Assembly (NCBI GenBank): GCA_946803715.1 | Contig: CAMPET010000163.1 | Coordinates: 6,916 to 43,035 of the forward strand | Reading direction: 5' to 3' | DNA from: Beroe ovata | Lineage: Eukaryota > Ctenophora > Nuda > Beroida > Beroidae | DNA length: 36,120 nucleotides | In this document: positions 19,756 to 29,903 of the stretch, in pieces | How the letters are laid out: the number at the start of each line of letters is the position of its first letter | How positions within the stretch are numbered: position 1 is the stretch's first letter | The notes under the pieces: generated by a model | What the model saw: the letters and a program-made list of their open reading frames with translations, nothing else | What the model was told of the DNA's origin: nothing | Databases searched by the model: none | Translations under genes and position numbers: made by a program

Positions 19756-20093
19756 GTCTCCCGTGGAGTTTCCTCATCACACATGCGTTTGCACGTCCTA
19801 TTATCAGTCAGAGTCAGTTCTCGAGCTTTCACAATGTCTGCGGGGTCGAACAGCATCGCCACATCCAAGTTGAGGAGTTCCGACCGGAGATAGCTGTCCT
19901 TGATCATATCATCAAACTCGAGCATCATATTGTGTAGTTCATCCAACTTCTGGAGTTCTTCCTCATAGTTGATCGGCTCGGGGTTGATTTGTTTGGAGGA
20001 TGGGGGAGGAATTGTGAAGGTACGAGAATTTGGTGGTGACCTGGTGTCGGGGCTGGGTCGAGGAGTAGAACTACTGGGATCCGGAGATGACAT
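19752..20093 (-). CDS. Small Ser/Pro-rich plus acidic helical protein, unrecognised
   Basis: This 113-residue frame reads from the ATG at 20093. A consensus acceptor (ACAATTCTAG) ends only four bases upstream of it. Residues 1-40 are rich in Ser, Pro and Thr with several SP/TP sites and are probably disordered. Residues 43-85 are acidic and helical, with heptad-like leucines (EELQKLDELHNMMLEF). The C-terminus has two Cys and is charged. I do not recognise a family. It lies about 245 bp downstream of the membrane-protein gene on the same strand, and it could also be a 3' exon of that gene, but the reading phases I find do not join. Confidence 0.5.
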   Translation of the reverse strand: MSSPDPSSSTPRPSPDTRSPPNSRTFTIPPPSSKQINPEPINYEEELQKLDELHNMMLEFDDMIKDSYLRSELLNLDVAMLFDPADIVKARELTLTDNRTCKRMCDEETPRET

Positions 20094-20338
20094 TGAGCTA
20101 GAATTGTGAGGGATAAGAATTACCTATGTTCGCTGATTCACGCAGCTTGTTTAGCATAGAAGGAACCTATGTCCTATAAAGCTATAATTTGTTCGAGCAA
20201 ATACATCACGAAATGGTAACCGATGATTTGTGACAAGAACAACAATTTCACTCATCTCACATCTCATAATCTTATCGCAAGTGCCAATTAAATCGAAATC
20301 AGTGAGATGAAATATTGAAGTTCATAGAAACTCACAAA

Positions 20339-21311
20339 TCACACTATGCGTCCTAATGCATCCAAATCTGAATGGTAGATTTCTGAACTAAACTTCGACT
20401 CTCCAGCGTGGTCAAAACAAGTTTGTATTCCTGTCTTCATTTGATCGTCGCTGATGTTTTTTCTGTTAAATTCTTTTTTAAAAGCCTCTTTTACTTCAAG
20501 AAGCCTGACAGATAAAAGATTGGAAAATTACAATTTGCCAAATTCTGACCTGATCCATCTCGAGTCTGTGAGCTATTGAGTTGAGTAGATACAACCGTTC
20601 CCCACGGGTCAGATTCTCCACGACCTTGTCAGGCATCAACCGATTGATATAGTTCATGATACTTCCAATGGAGGAATCCTGAGGGGTAATTCAGTTTTTA
20701 CATAAGTTGATGTTAGCCAAATAAGGTGAACCAGCAGTGGTGAAATCGATAACAAATCGAACCTCACTTTTTATCATTTCTGACACATCAAATGGCTGGG
20801 ATTGCTGCACATTAGCGTAGATAGTCTCGTCTTCAAGTTCTTCATCCTGAAGTTGTTTCGGTTTTAATGAATCGCAATATCCGATTCAAATACCTAGCAT
20901 AGCAATAGAACCACGTTTCTTACCTCGGAACGTGGGGTTGGAGTGAGACGAGGGGTATCATTTGGTATCTCGGACACGTGTGTGCTAGTCCTGTCGGATA
21001 GGAGAGGAGAGAGGAACTTGGCTATCTTCAGTCGCAGAGATGGGACTGGAGTTCGCTCCCTAGTAATCTGCACCGATGCATCCTTTCGAACTAAGTGGAA
21101 GAATGAAATTAGAGAAAAAGTATCAGACAGAGAATATCAGAATTCATCTGTTGCTGAAGTCGGAGGACCCACTCGGTTTTTTCTTCAGGCACTGGTAAAC
21201 AGCTCGGCAGATCAATACGATGATGATCCCTGAGACCAAACCTCCGAAAAATAGCAGAACTTGAAGCGTAACATCGTCAATCATTCCTAAGGTCAGAAAA
21301 TCGGTTAACAT
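20339..21311 (-). CDS. Single-pass membrane protein with Tyr-motif cytoplasmic tail (five exons), unrecognised
   Basis: Exons on the minus strand: 21311-21173, 21090-20924, 20846-20763, 20678-20550 and 20485-20339. All introns are GT-AG, phases agree and the product is 221 residues. Residues 1-13 would be extracellular, about 14-38 are one membrane helix (LLFFGGLVSGIIIVLICRAV) followed by Cys and KKK, and the rest is a cytoplasmic tail. The tail has a Ser/Thr/Pro-rich part (TPRLTPTPRSE), an acidic segment with the motif ETIYANV, and a helical region (GERLYLLNSIAHRLEMDQ). YANV fits the YxN consensus for Grb2-type SH2 domains, which is only a motif match. The donor of exon 1 (A|GTGGGT) and the acceptor of exon 5 (AAAAGAG) are weak; an alternative acceptor at 20505 would need another phase. 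No family recognised. Confidence 0.55.
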
Positions 21312-21474
21312 CAATTCAGGACGCGCGCGCGACGTTTCTGCCACACCTGCTAATAAACTTTTTGGTTTTTATGACGTGAATATGGAAGAACACCGCGCGC
21401 GCGGTAGATGCAATGATTCCCATAGGTATGATCTTTCCCCGAATTGGAACAATCTGTGACCACTTCCTGTGATC

Positions 21475-22140
21475 ACTCTTCTTGACACCAGTTTTCATGA
21501 CAGCACTTTTCATCCTGAATTTCTCTTAACCGCACTTACTTTCCTAGCTGTCAGCTAGTAGCTGACACCACTTTTCTTGACACTGACTTGCTTGACATCA
21601 CATTTGGTGACACCAATTTCCTCGACAGCATTTATCTCCCTTCTAACATCAGTTTTCTTGACAGCACTTTCCCTCTTGACACCAGTTTCCTTGAAAGAAA
21701 GTGTGGTCCCTCCTGACAACACTTTCTTGACAGCGCTCTTCCTCGTGGCATAACGATGTTGTCACTAGTTGTTACCTCATCAGCGTAACAAAAGAATCTC
21801 CCGACCTAGAGTCCAGACTCCAGCGTGTGGGAATCTCCCGACCTAGTGTCCACCCTATTCCACCCTAGTCTGTCCTCCGACCTAGTGTCCAAAACCCAGT
21901 GACATTTTCCCTTACACCAGTTTCCTTGAGTGAATATTTTCTTCACAACACTCTTTGTCCTGACACCATTCCATTGACAGCGCATTACCTCTTCAGTCTT
22001 CACACCAGTTTCCTAACAGAGCCCTTCTTCCACTTGACTTTCCCCGACACGAAATTAGTTGACTTTTTCTACTGACAACAGTTTCCTTGACACCTGTTTC
22101 CTTCAAGGTAATTTTCCTCCTGACAGCACTTTTCCTGATA
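21475..22140. repeat. Degenerate TTGACACCAGTTTCC / TTGACAGCACTTTCC repeat array
   Basis: Dozens of loosely spaced units of the form TTGACAnCAnTTTCC recur with variable spacing. Related arrays occur at 24062-24406 and 35870-36120. Short ORFs in the stretch follow the repeat and are not genes. An inner direct duplication, AATCTCCCGACCTAG, appears at about 21795 and 21831. Confidence 0.8.
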
Positions 22141-22417
22141 CCAATTTCCAGTTTCCTTTAAACAGTACACATCCTTTATCCTCTTGATATCACATACAGT
22201 GACATATCTTTCATTGGAGCCAGTAACGTTAGACACTCCACTCATCATGATAATTTGGCATTTTTGTCCATTATATACCAATTGAACCGGTGTGCGGACT
22301 ATATAGCTAACGGACTGTATAGCTAAAACCATGAAAGTGGCCGAATTTCGGTTTAGCTATATCGTCCCCGAATCGGACTTAATAACTAAAACTTCCCAGT
22401 TCCTTGCTTTACTACTG

Positions 22418-22435
22418 TAAGGGTAAGGGTAAGGG
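22418..22435 (+). repeat. (TAAGGG)3 tract
   Basis: Three consecutive TAAGGG hexamers. They differ from the TTAGGG telomere unit by one base, so this is a telomere-like tract at best. It is the plus-strand counterpart in style of the C3 array at 7787-7813. Confidence 0.8.
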
Positions 22436-22602
22436 CAAGTTAGATGGGAGTTAGATACTCAAAGGCATTTCCCATCGCTTATAGGGGAAGAGAGGAAGGG
22501 GAAGTCAGATTTAGCTATATAGTCCTACAATCAATGGACACAATGGACACAATTTGTCCATTTTCGATGTCCGGTAGACATGTTCAATGGACACAATGGA
22601 CA

Positions 22603-23388
22603 CAGGCACGTAGCCAGACATTTTTTCCGGGAGGGGGGGCCTCGACGAGCGAAGCGAGTTGAGTTTGCGTATCGAGCGAAGCGAGCAAGCTACGGCAGGG
22701 GTATGGGGCACAGCCCCCATTGGGGTCCAGGGAAAATTTTTCAAAATAGAGTGTTGTAGACGAAATCTGGTATTAAAGGAAATATCACAGTAACAAGAAA
22801 TAAGAGGAGCAGAAAAGTTATGCAAGAGTGAAAAACTGAAGAAAATGCGATGATCTGAGGCGTTAGATACTCATTTGAATTGCAGAGTACATGGCTTTTA
22901 TCTTTTTATTGTTTGTCGTAGCAATGGAAATGTAGTGATTTTAGGGCAGTGCCAGATATGAGATATCCAAAGGTACTGAAAAAAAGCAGAGTATCAGTAT
23001 TTAATCAGGAGCAGGGGTCTGGGAGCGCAGCCCCCAGAAGCCAGAGATTAAGTTCTGTTCGATAAGGTGAAATCCTTCAAAATTTGCATTTAATGCTTTG
23101 TTACACTGGAAATAAACGAGTCTTGGGAGCTGGGGGACTGCGCTGATATAGAACGACATCACATTGTATAGAAAGTAGTATTCCAGTATCACAGGTAGTT
23201 TTTAATCAATGTGTTCCTTAAATTTTAAGAAGCAGTTTAAAGTAGAAGCAGGGGTCTGGGGGCGCAGCCCCCAGAAGCCAGACGTTAAGTTCTGTATTGA
23301 AGGGCGAAGTCCTTGAAAATTTTCATCAGAGATCCAATTTTTCCAGGGGGGGCCGCAGCCCCCTGCCCCCCCCCTGTCTACGTGCCTG
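22603..23388. mobile_element. 786-bp non-autonomous DNA transposon (hAT-like MITE)
   Basis: The ends are inverted: CAGGCACGTAGCCAG at the left and the complement of CAGGCACGTAGACAG at the right, followed inward by G-rich then A/T-rich stretches. The flanks AATGGACA and GATAGACA match at 6 of 8 positions, suggesting an old 8-bp target duplication, which together with CAGG ends fits hAT. Inside are direct repeats of a block beginning CAGGGGTCTGGG (near 23012 and 23250, with a diverged copy near 22694), each holding a GC palindrome of the form GGGGGCGCAGCCCCC. No transposase ORF. Confidence 0.75.
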
Positions 23389-23398
23389 GATAGACATC

Positions 23399-23964
23399 GA
23401 TCTTGTGCATCTGGGTGGACACAATGGACACATCTAGAAATCCGCCCTTGTTGATGGACATCAAACTGGTAATTCAGTCCAATGGACATAATGGACAAAT
23501 ATTAACCAATGCAATATGTGTGTCCAATAGTCAATACACAAGTACATTGGACACGAGTCACTTGATATATTTTGTCTATTGTATTCGCCGTGTCCAATGA
23601 ATACCATATGTTTATTGACTTCCACTGCAAGCAATGAAATGTACGTCTGTTGTGCACAATGGGTTTAATGCACACAGTTTGCCCTTTGGGCACAACATAT
23701 CCATTGTACACACTACACAATATGTCTAATCGGTTAGGGTAGACACCCTGTGTCCAATGGACATATGCGTATCCAATAGGCATATTTTGTGTCCAATGGA
23801 CTTCGTGGGTTCAATGAGCATGTTTATTGGACACACTGTGTCCACTGTGTGTATAAGTCAATATTTGTCGATTGTGTTCATTGGACTGAATTACCAGTTT
23901 GATGTCCATCAACAAGGGCGGATTTGTAGATGTGTCCATTGTGTCCGCCCAGATGCACAAGATC
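23399..23964. repeat. 108-bp inverted repeat pair (hairpin-forming)
   Basis: Left arm 23399-23506 and right arm 23857-23964 are reverse complements with about six mismatches over 108 bp, separated by 350 bp of the same GGACAC-type sequence. The left arm starts ten bases after the MITE right end. Confidence 0.9.
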
Positions 23965-24061
23965 AAATTTTTATGATGAGTGGAGTGTCTTATGGATGTC
24001 CAATGGACGTGCATTAGACATTTCCTTATTGATGGACACAATGGACACAATTACAAATCCA

Positions 24062-24406
24062 ATGACCCTTTTGCCCATTTTTCTTGATAGCACTTTCCCT
24101 TTGACACACACCTGTTTCCATACAGTACTTTCACTGGCCTCTGACAACTGACGTCTGACAGCCCTATTCTGACACCTCTTCTTGACAATAGTTTCATTGA
24201 CATCGCTTTTCTTGGCAACAGCTCCATAGTAGCTCTCTTCCTCCTGACATCCCTATTCCCTTTCACTGACATCCCTTTCAATCACACCAGTTTCCTTGAC
24301 AAGAGGAGAAGTGATGTGAAGGAAAGTGTGTCAAGAGGGAAAGTTTAAAAAAACAGTGGTAAAGTGATGTCAGGCAGAACAAAGCTTTCAAGGAAACTGG
24401 TGTCAA
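24062..24406. repeat. Second TTGACACC-type repeat block with an orientation switch
   Basis: The block continues the family seen at 21475-22140. Units read TTGACACCAGTTTCC-like up to about 24300, then the reverse complement form (AAGGAAACTGGTGTCAA near 24390). The block ends exactly at the TA before the terminal inverted repeat at 24409. Confidence 0.75.
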
Positions 24407-24533
24407 TAAACTTATCAACACTACTTATTACAGTCAAATTTGAGGAACCCCAGCCAAACTTATTGAATAGAGTATAAAGTTTTGCTGCAAAGCTTAAAGC
24501 TCAGAGAAAGCACTTTGCTAGATCTGTTATANG

Positions 24534-24859
24534 TGTTTTCGGCCTGGGCCGCGCTGCGTGACCCAAATACTCCGCGCGCACTGCACTGCGCGTCTCTACG
24601 ACTTTTCAGTTCATTGAGTAGAACATTGTAGAATTTTACCCTACCGTCGGTGCGCGCGATTTTCAATCCAGGGATAAAATCCCGCCAGCAAGGGTAGGGT
24701 GAAATCCTACAATTCAAGTAAAACTGTTCTACTTGTAGGATTTCACCCTACCCTTACTGTAGAACACTGTTCTCTTCAATGAACTGAAAAGTCGTAGAGA
24801 CGCGCAGTGCAGTGCGCGCGGAGTATTTGGGTCACGCAGCGCGGCCCAGGCCGAAAACA
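24534..24859. repeat. Nested CpG-rich palindrome (91-bp arms, inner 23-bp arms)
   Basis: Outer arms 24534-24624 and 24769-24859 are reverse complements with only two mismatches. Inside them, 24690-24712 and 24733-24755 form a perfect 23-bp pair. The outer arms are rich in CpG and contain the motif GAGTATTTGGGTCACGCAGC. An N two bases before the left arm suggests assembly trouble. It looks like a fold-back element; no ORF of note. Confidence 0.92.
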
Positions 24860-24879
24860 AATTAGTCGCATCGCCTAGC

Positions 24880-25375
24880 ATCGCCTAGCGTCGCTGACTA
24901 GAATACAGCTGGGGCGCGCAACGTGTACGTGTACGTGTGCACAGACTATAACTATAATGCAAACGATAGATTTTGTATTTGCGTGTGCACACGTTGCGTG
25001 TGCACACGTTGCGCGCCCCTATTCTACTCAGTGAACTGAAAAGTCGTAGAACCACGGAGACGCGCAGCGCGCGCGGAGTATTTGGGTCACGCAGCGCGGG
25101 AACAGCGCAGCGCGCGCGAAGTATTTGGGTCACGCAGCGCGGGAACATATTTGCGCGCTGCGACAATACTCCGCGCGCTGGCCGCTGCACGTCCGCATTG
25201 CATCTCTGTGCAGTGCAGTCAACTGTGCGCGCGAATTTATGGCCATGGCTTTTCAGATCACCGATTTTTTAAAAAGCGCGCAACGTTTGCACATAGACTT
25301 TGTCGAGAATTTCGCAATCGCGCGCGCTCGCGCAAAACGTTTGAAAATAAGGTGCGCCCGGTACAATGAATGTCG
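24880..25375. repeat. CpG-dense repeat block related to the adjacent palindrome
   Basis: A further copy of the palindrome arm lies at about 25030-25100, followed by a 43-bp tandem duplication to about 25145 and an inverted partial copy near 25160. A second inverted pair, built from GGGGCGCGCAACGTG and GTGTACGTG-type steps, lies at about 24898-24942 versus 24981-25026. Overlapping R/A/C-rich ORFs on both strands are composition artefacts. Confidence 0.8.
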
Positions 25376-25507
25376 AGTGAAATGTTGATTATTTATTTAT
25401 TTTTATTCAAAAAATAGTGGAGTTGCATAAAGCCAATTTTTATTACATTTATTTATAAGCAGTCAGCACCAAACAGAGATAATAATAATAATGAATTGAA
25501 ATTTAAA

Positions 25508-25532
25508 AACACTGCTTATACTCAGCAGTGTT
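25508..25532 (-). other. 3' UTR hairpin of the LINE
   Basis: Perfect 9-bp arms (AACACTGCT / AGCAGTGTT) flank a 7-nt loop, just before the terminal ATT microsatellite. Stem-loops plus microsatellite ends are typical of CR1/L2-type LINE 3' ends, where the reverse transcriptase recognises its RNA. Confidence 0.75.
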
Positions 25533-25676
25533 GAGCCCGGTAGAAGCCTAAAAAGCAAGAGAAAACAGTGATCACACAAATTCCTAATGCCTTCAATAAG
25601 AATCAATACTTTATTAAGCCCAGACAGCAGGTGCTCAAATCAAAAAGTAAAATGCTAGGTTGATATAATGGAAGCG

Positions 25677-27209
25677 CTAACGGCAGAAATTAATTTCGTC
25701 AGTTTGATTGTATCTGGTGTGGAGACTGGAGAGGTTGAAAAGAAAAGATTTCAGGAGTTTTTTGAATGAGTCAGTATTAGAGGCAGTCGTGATGTGAGGT
25801 GGTAGGTTGTTGAAGATCTTGGGTCCAATGAATGATAAGCTTTTCTGACCGAATCTTGTGCTCATAAATGGGGTCACGAGTCTTGGTGTGAAGCCTTGGT
25901 ATGAGTAGGTGAACATATCTCGAATGAACTCAGGTGCATGACCATTTATTGCTTTGTATGATATGAGTGCGATTTTGAATACAATACGCTTCCGGATCTG
26001 GAGCCAATGGAGATCATGAAGATCATTTCCCACATGATCATATTTATACTTACCAGTCACCACCTTGGCAGCACTGTTTTGGATTACTTGTAACTGATTG
26101 AGAAGCCTCTCAGAGATGCCATAGTACAAGCAATTACAGTAGTCTAGGCATGAGATAACCATACTGTTAACAACAGATTTCATTTGGTCCTTAGTAAGCA
26201 GACAACGAATTTTGCTTAGGTTCCGTATGGTATGGAAAGAATTCTTTTTCAGTGTGCTAACCTGACTTTGGAATGTTAAATGCTTGTCCATTTGGATACC
26301 TAAGTTTTTCACTGTGGACAAAAACCTTATAGTTGTACCACTCGCAAGATTGACACCATTTATAATGACCTGATTGAGGATTCTACTAGAACCAAATACT
26401 ATAATCTGTGTCTTAGGTTCGTTTAATTGAAGATAGTACTTTGACATCCATTTCCTAATCATATCAAAACAATCATTCATCTGAGTTGTCAACAGGTGAA
26501 CCTGTTCCGATGGTGTGAATGTTTTGGATATCTGGTGATCATCTGCATATCCAAATATCTTAAAACCAAGCCTCCTGACACATGCGTATATTGATCTGAT
26601 ATAGATGTTAAAAAGAACGGGGCCTAATACAGATCCTTGGGGTACGCCAAATTTTATTGTTATTGTATCTGATGTAACAGTACCAAGTTTAATTCTTTGT
26701 GATCGACCTCGAAGGAAACTTGTGAACCAGGAAAGAGCATTCCCTTTGATGCCTATTTCGTTCTTCAGGATATTTAGGAGCAAGGTGTGGTCAACTGTGT
26801 CAAATGCAGCACTGAGGTCCAAGAGCATAACGACCGTTGCTGTTTGTTCATCTGCTGCAACTAAAATATCATTCACAACTTTAACAAGAATAGTTTCAGT
26901 GCTGTGATGCTTTTTGTAGGCAAATTGCTCTGAACAGTGTAGATTATTCTGCTGTAGATGGTTGTTGAGCTTCTTCAGAACCACTCTTACAATGAGTTTA
27001 CCTAAAAAGGTGAGGTTAGACACTAGACGATAGCTGTTCAAACTATTTGCATCAAGTTTTCTATCCTTCAACAGGGGAGTGATGTCTGCAAGTTTCACGC
27101 CATCCATAGAACCAGAGCTTAGTGATTGGTTGACAACTGACAAGGTCCACAAAGATCCGCAAAAGTGATTCCAAATTAGTTTCGAGCAACTGCTGGGGTA
27201 GCATATCAT
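25677..27209 (-). pseudogene. LINE ORF2, reverse transcriptase part (out of frame with the endonuclease)
   Basis: About 490 residues of reverse transcriptase. Recognisable are the segment around DLSAAFDTVDH, the GVPQGSVLGP block, and the catalytic YADD (26549-26538), so the active site is intact. The C-terminal region ends in the SFIGPKIFNNLPP motif common to CR1/Jockey-type elements. The listed frame starts inside a shifted stretch: homologous coding continues upstream in the endonuclease frame until roughly 27140-27165, where a small indel must have shifted it. It is therefore a broken ORF2, not a separate gene. Confidence 0.85.
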
Positions 27210-27252
27210 TAGGAGAGCACTTCACACCACTCTCAATGATAATCTTTCTAAT

Positions 27253-28536
27253 TTAATCCGATGTTGTAGGCGTGAATTCGTACAATTCAGAAGGAGTGCA
27301 AAAAGATTGAGAGGTTTCGAGTGTGATGGGATCAGGTTTAAATTTTGCCCGAATCTTGTCGATCTTGTCTATGTAGAATTGATTAAAATCACGAGCAAGT
27401 TCCTCGATATTTTCGACCTCAGGAAGTGTGTGACTTTTTTGCTTGTCAAGAACTTTGTTGACAACATTGTAAAGGGTACGTGTATCTCCTTCTGCTTGAT
27501 GAATGATTTTACCTAAAAATGCTTCCTTCTTCTTCTTTGCTAACATAGAAGACTGAAAACACAGCTCCTTGTAAAACAAGAAAGCATCATCTGATATATG
27601 TTTTGTTCTTTCCGCCTGTCGTCTCAATTTTCTCAGTTCTCTGTATTCTTTATCGAACCAAGGAGCTTTATCTACAACTGATATTAGTTTACTTGTCTCA
27701 GGGGCGTGACGATTGACAAGATTTCTGAGAGAAGTTGACAAGTTGTGAACAGATGACCCAAAAAATCTATCAGTAGCAAAAGAGTCCACCAGCTCTTGTA
27801 TGTCAGATGAAAACATGGTCTCGTTCATCTGAGTCAGATTCCTGACCCTTATCTGTTTGAAGTACTTCCCCTTCACACAAGTGTTCAGACAAAAGAAGAT
27901 AGGGAAATGATCAGACCCCAAGCAGTTTAAAGGCTCCACAATAGCTGTGCTCGAGACAGTGTCATTCAGTGAGTAATGGAAAATCTGGTCAAGAGATCCA
28001 CCACTAGCATGAGTTGGCTGATCAACTAATTTCCTCATGCCATATGAATTAAATATTTCCAGACACTGTTTTGCAACGCCAGATTCAGTCTCAAAATGAA
28101 CATTCATATCTCCAGCAATGATGAAATTGTCAGATTTGGCTGCAATATCCGAAATCAGTATATCAAGTTCTTGAGGAAACGTAGATGTTAGAGCTCCTGT
28201 CCTATATAGGGTTACTAAAGCAATTTTGGCTTTTTCAGTTTTGACCCAAACAGCAATAAATTCAAAGCTTTCAAATTTCCTTAACAACTTGCACTGGGAA
28301 ACCGGGAATCCTTTTTTGAAAATCACTGCAACACCTCCCCCTCTCATGTTTTCCCTAAATTCATGAAGAATAGAGTAACCGTAAGACTTCACAATGCTAG
28401 TTGTAGAATTTGAGTCATCATTGAGCCAAGTTTCACAAATAGAAGCAACTGTGATGTCCCTGTCGTCTAGGAGGCTCATAACATCATTCACCTTGTTATT
28501 CAATGACCTAGGATTAAAAAGCATCAGGTTCAACAA
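27253..28536 (-). pseudogene. LINE ORF2, APE-type endonuclease part (ends in premature stop)
   Basis: Residues 1-230 form an apurinic/apyrimidinic-like endonuclease domain: an early FNPRSLNNK segment, CETWLNDD with the catalytic Glu, RGGGVAV, GDMN and the terminal GSDHFPI. All of these are intact. The rest is the linker to reverse transcriptase, with basic helical segments. A TAA at 27255-27253 interrupts a frame that otherwise continues with typical linker residues, so it is a nonsense mutation and not the natural end. The domain nicks target DNA for target-primed reverse transcription. Confidence 0.85.
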
Positions 28537-28565
28537 GGCTCCAATCTCGCATGTGTTATTGTGAC

Positions 28566-29903
28566 CTACTTCTTTCCTTGGAAAAAAGGGATTGTCCTTT
28601 TCACTTTGTTAAGTTCCTCAAGGTAAATTGGGCAAGAAACACTGTTAGTCTCATGGTCAGTACAATCCCGGTTAGCTTTGGTACAGTTCACACAGCAACT
28701 ACCAGTCGACTCACCTTTTCTAGGACAGTTCCTAGTTTCGTGATCCTGTGCACAAAACCCACATTTAGCTCCATTCTTGCATTCCTTACTATGGTGGCCA
28801 AATTCCTGACAGTTGTAACATCTTAACACAAATACTCTGTCATAGACCTTGCATGTTTGAGAGCCAATGAAGATACGATCATTCTGCTTTGATACAACTG
28901 ATCTGATTATGTTACTTACCCTGATGGTTGCCCTGTAAACGTTCGTGTTATTACGAAGTGGTGCAACATAAATAACCTCTACAATCTTGTCCTCAGAACA
29001 TTCAGAATTCTCAATAACAGACATGATTCCGGGGTTCTGGTTTTTCACCATGGTGCAGATTTCTTCTTTTGAATATTCTCTACTCAAGCCAACCACATTT
29101 ATAGTAGGGATCTTATTGGCAACTTTTTCAATTTTGTGTTCAGGACATTGAGCCATAATCTTTCCTTGCAGCTTCACCGCATCAGACTTACTGTTCACAA
29201 TAATACCAGTATCTGAGGAACGCTTCAAAGTAAATGTCTTATGAACCGAAATCCCACTATCAATACAGATTTTCTCCAATTTGTCAGCACTTACTGGATT
29301 ACCATTTTCATCATTTTTTATGGCCATCATATGTTTCATATTCTCAGTTCGTTGTCTGTCTTCCCAGGCATTTTGGGGACCACTGCTGCTATCACTGTTG
29401 CTGCTGAGAGCAACAGGTGGTTCAATCTGTTTGCACAGGAATGATTTCAATTCAGAGATCTCAGATTTAAAAGAATTCCTCATTGAGTCAATCTTTTTCT
29501 CCAGAATATCTACACGATCTACAGTAGCTAGTGCCTTTTTTTCTTCTTCACAAGTCATGCAAAAATCACACACAAAGAAAAAATGACCAAACCTTCTCTC
29601 ATAAGCTCCTGTCTTGTTGATGGCAGGCAGTAACTGGTTTGAAAACACAGTGGGGGCACTGACACAATTCTTCTCATTTGAACAGTTGATAGCATGAAAG
29701 ATATTCTTGCAAAACCAACATCTTATCCCATGAACATCAATGTTGACATTAGTATCACATGCTTTGCAGTAACCATCAGCTATTAGATTGGGAGCTGTGT
29801 TCACAATCCCATCTACTTGATCACTACTTGCATTGGATTTTGGGTCCTGAAAGAGTACCATCCTATTTGAAGAACCCCAGAATCTACCAAAATTTATCCA
29901 CAA
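28566..29903 (-). CDS. LINE ORF1: PHD-like finger, coiled coil and CCHC zinc knuckles
   Basis: This 445-residue intact frame has an N-terminal Cys/His-rich PHD-like finger (from CKACD through CWFC to FVCDFC), a coiled-coil segment (VDRVDILEKKIDSMRNSF), a middle region of RNA-binding type, and two CCHC knuckles (CYNCQEFGHHSKEC; CGFCAQDHETRNC), followed by a third Cys cluster (CCVNC). Proteins of this kind bind the LINE RNA and act as chaperones in the retrotransposition particle. The start at 29903 is the first ATG. The gene ends 30 bp before ORF2. Confidence 0.85.
   Translation of the reverse strand: MWINFGRFWGSSNRMVLFQDPKSNASSDQVDGIVNTAPNLIADGYCKACDTNVNIDVHGIRCWFCKNIFHAINCSNEKNCVSAPTVFSNQLLPAINKTGAYERRFGHFFFVCDFCMTCEEEKKALATVDRVDILEKKIDSMRNSFKSEISELKSFLCKQIEPPVALSSNSDSSSGPQNAWEDRQRTENMKHMMAIKNDENGNPVSADKLEKICIDSGISVHKTFTLKRSSDTGIIVNSKSDAVKLQGKIMAQCPEHKIEKVANKIPTINVVGLSREYSKEEICTMVKNQNPGIMSVIENSECSEDKIVEVIYVAPLRNNTNVYRATIRVSNIIRSVVSKQNDRIFIGSQTCKVYDRVFVLRCYNCQEFGHHSKECKNGAKCGFCAQDHETRNCPRKGESTGSCCVNCTKANRDCTDHETNSVSCPIYLEELNKVKRTIPFFQGKK

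Larger units (their letters stand above)
22527..24060. repeat. GGACACAATGGACAC minisatellite region in both orientations
   Basis: The motifs ATGGACACA and TGTCCATTG recur many times over about 1.5 kb in both orientations, making many short inverted repeats. A 786-bp MITE-like insertion (22603-23388) splits the region, and it contains a 108-bp inverted pair (23399-23964). ORFs here are low-complexity by-products. Confidence 0.85.

Noticed and set aside
19752-21311. Joining the small Ser/Pro-rich frame as last exon of the membrane-protein gene
   Set aside because: The acceptor before 20093 needs phase 2, while the usable end of the preceding exon is phase 0 or after a stop, so I keep two genes.
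22511-24050. Plus- and minus-strand ORFs with repeated MDTMDT / CPLCP-like words
   Set aside because: They are translations of the GGACACAATGGACAC minisatellite in different frames.
24885-25388. Several 80-100-codon ORFs on both strands
   Set aside because: They lie in CpG-rich inverted and tandem repeats; R/A/C-rich frames in all directions are a composition effect.
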